A stretch of DNA of 64,000 nucleotides from Dehalobacter sp. CP (GTDB taxonomy: Bacteria > Bacillota_B > Desulfitobacteriia > Desulfitobacteriales > Syntrophobotulaceae): assembly GCA_009910795.1 (NCBI GenBank), contig VMEE01000076.1:1-64000 (forward strand). Direction: 5' to 3'. Made by a program: the position numbers and the translations under genes. Below the pieces are notes generated by a model. It was not told where the DNA came from. It saw only the letters and a list, made by a program, of their open reading frames with translations, and did not search any database. Of the stretch, positions 63,430-64,000 are shown in pieces; positions within the stretch are counted from its first letter, which is position 1, and each line of letters opens with the position of its first letter.

Positions 63430-64000
63430 ATGATTGTTTCTTTGCAGAATGAACAGGTCAAGCATGTGGTATCCCTGCATGATAAAAAAGGCCGTAAAGA
63501 ATATAGGGAATTCCTTGTAGAAGGCAAACGTTTTGTACAGGAAGCCATTCTTAGGCAAGCACAGCTTAAGAAAGTTTATTATACGGCCCAGGACGCAGCG
63601 ACAGGACCATCAGATCCGCAGTACTCCTTAAATATTTCCGGACTGGTGACGGAGGTACGTGCGCTGGGAATAGAAGCTGAAGAGGTGTCTGAAGCTATCA
63701 TGCGCAAAATGAGCGCTACAGAAGAGCCTCAGGGTATCCTTGGAATCATCCGGAGAACTGAATTTGACTGGCAGGATATCAAGGTTCGGAAGGATACCAT
63801 TCTTCTCGTCGTCGATGGAATCCAGGACCCAGGTAATTTGGGCACGATTTTAAGAACCGCCCTGGCTGCAGATGTCAAGCAAATCATTCTGACAAAAAAA
63901 ACGGTGGATCTTTATAACCCTAAAGTTCTGCGCAGCAGTATGGGCTCCGTTTTTTCTGAGGTGATCCTAACGGATAAAACGCCTGAAGAAATAGCAATTT
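63430..64000 (+). CDS. TrmH/SpoU family RNA 2'-O-methyltransferase (cut by window end)
   Basis: An incomplete gene, first 190 codons. The N-terminal substrate-binding domain (QVKHVVSLHDKKGRKEY, FLVEGKRFVQEA) is followed by the start of the SPOUT domain: LVVDGIQDPGNLGTILRTA (motif 1). The following block, PKVLRSSMGSVF, is motif 2. It 2'-O-methylates rRNA or tRNA. ATG 63430 follows GGGAGGATCATC. The SAM-binding knot motif 3 lies beyond the window. Confidence 0.9.
   Translation, partial: MIVSLQNEQVKHVVSLHDKKGRKEYREFLVEGKRFVQEAILRQAQLKKVYYTAQDAATGPSDPQYSLNISGLVTEVRALGIEAEEVSEAIMRKMSATEEPQGILGIIRRTEFDWQDIKVRKDTILLVVDGIQDPGNLGTILRTALAADVKQIILTKKTVDLYNPKVLRSSMGSVFSEVILTDKTPEEIAI

Overview
This 64 kb window comes from an anaerobic, spore-forming Firmicute, most like the Desulfitobacterium/Dehalobacter branch of the Peptococcaceae. 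That is inferred from content, since no 16S gene is present. The clues are a reductive dehalogenase cluster with a CRP/FNR regulator, a Mo-nitrogenase operon headed by nifI1-nifI2, T-box riboswitches, strong Shine-Dalgarno sites with frequent TTG/GTG starts, a YtxC sporulation protein and a Tyr/Cys-rich coat-like peptide.

Layout. 1-1.0 kb: the end of an unassigned structured RNA, an L,D-transpeptidase (-) and a 55-residue coat-like peptide. 1.1-5.1 kb: serC-serA-DUF1015 behind a serine T-box that carries two successive antiterminator/terminator modules. 5.2-8.3 kb: M20 peptidase, small membrane protein, glycosyltransferase. 8.3-9.5 kb: seven tRNA genes (Val, Asp, Phe, Gly, Cys, Leu, Val) with TTCGAA-rich spacers. 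9.5-13.6 kb: AT-rich, relic-rich DNA with a sigma-54 activator and a CRP/FNR regulator, both on the minus strand. 13.7-16.8 kb: rdhA, rdhB, an RdhC/NosR-like gene and a 33-residue membrane peptide.

16.8-32.7 kb holds a long plus-strand molybdenum-hydroxylase locus. It contains an amidohydrolase, a NifX-like metal binder, a Mop-type aldehyde oxidoreductase, a flavin/Fe-S/CCG oxidoreductase, a small Zn-ribbon protein, a C-GCAxxG-C-C protein, XdhC with inverted domain order, a methyltransferase, a soluble chemoreceptor-like protein, a radical SAM protein, a MoeA-like protein with a four-Cys tail, a PaaK-like CoA ligase, an NTP-transferase/HD fusion and a histidine phosphatase. The gene set resembles what I recall of Desulfovibrio DVU1551-DVU1559. 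It looks like an aldehyde oxidoreductase with its own dedicated and poorly understood maturation pathway, and it is the best candidate here for an undescribed system. Its position just behind rdhABC suggests, but does not prove, joint use in degrading a halogenated aromatic or aldehyde.

33-36.8 kb: a GH84 glycosidase facing a DUF2334/FG-GAP surface protein. 36.9-48.3 kb: the nif operon, nifI1-I2-H-D-K-X-fdx-E-N-B-(AnfO-like)-V, behind a promoter and a leader with two terminator-like hairpins. 48.3-51.4 kb: GNAT (-), Orn/Lys/Arg decarboxylase, speE. 51.4-54.7 kb: PAS-GGDEF and cyclase-family genes and an ArsR regulator, interspersed with palindromic repeat elements. 54.7-57.6 kb: YkvI-like transporter (-), a membrane-anchored protein and ytxC. 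57.6-64 kb: T-box-thrS, a YhaM-like HD protein, a BMP lipoprotein, and infC-rpmI-rplT with infC starting at AUU. A TrmH/SpoU methyltransferase is cut by the window end.
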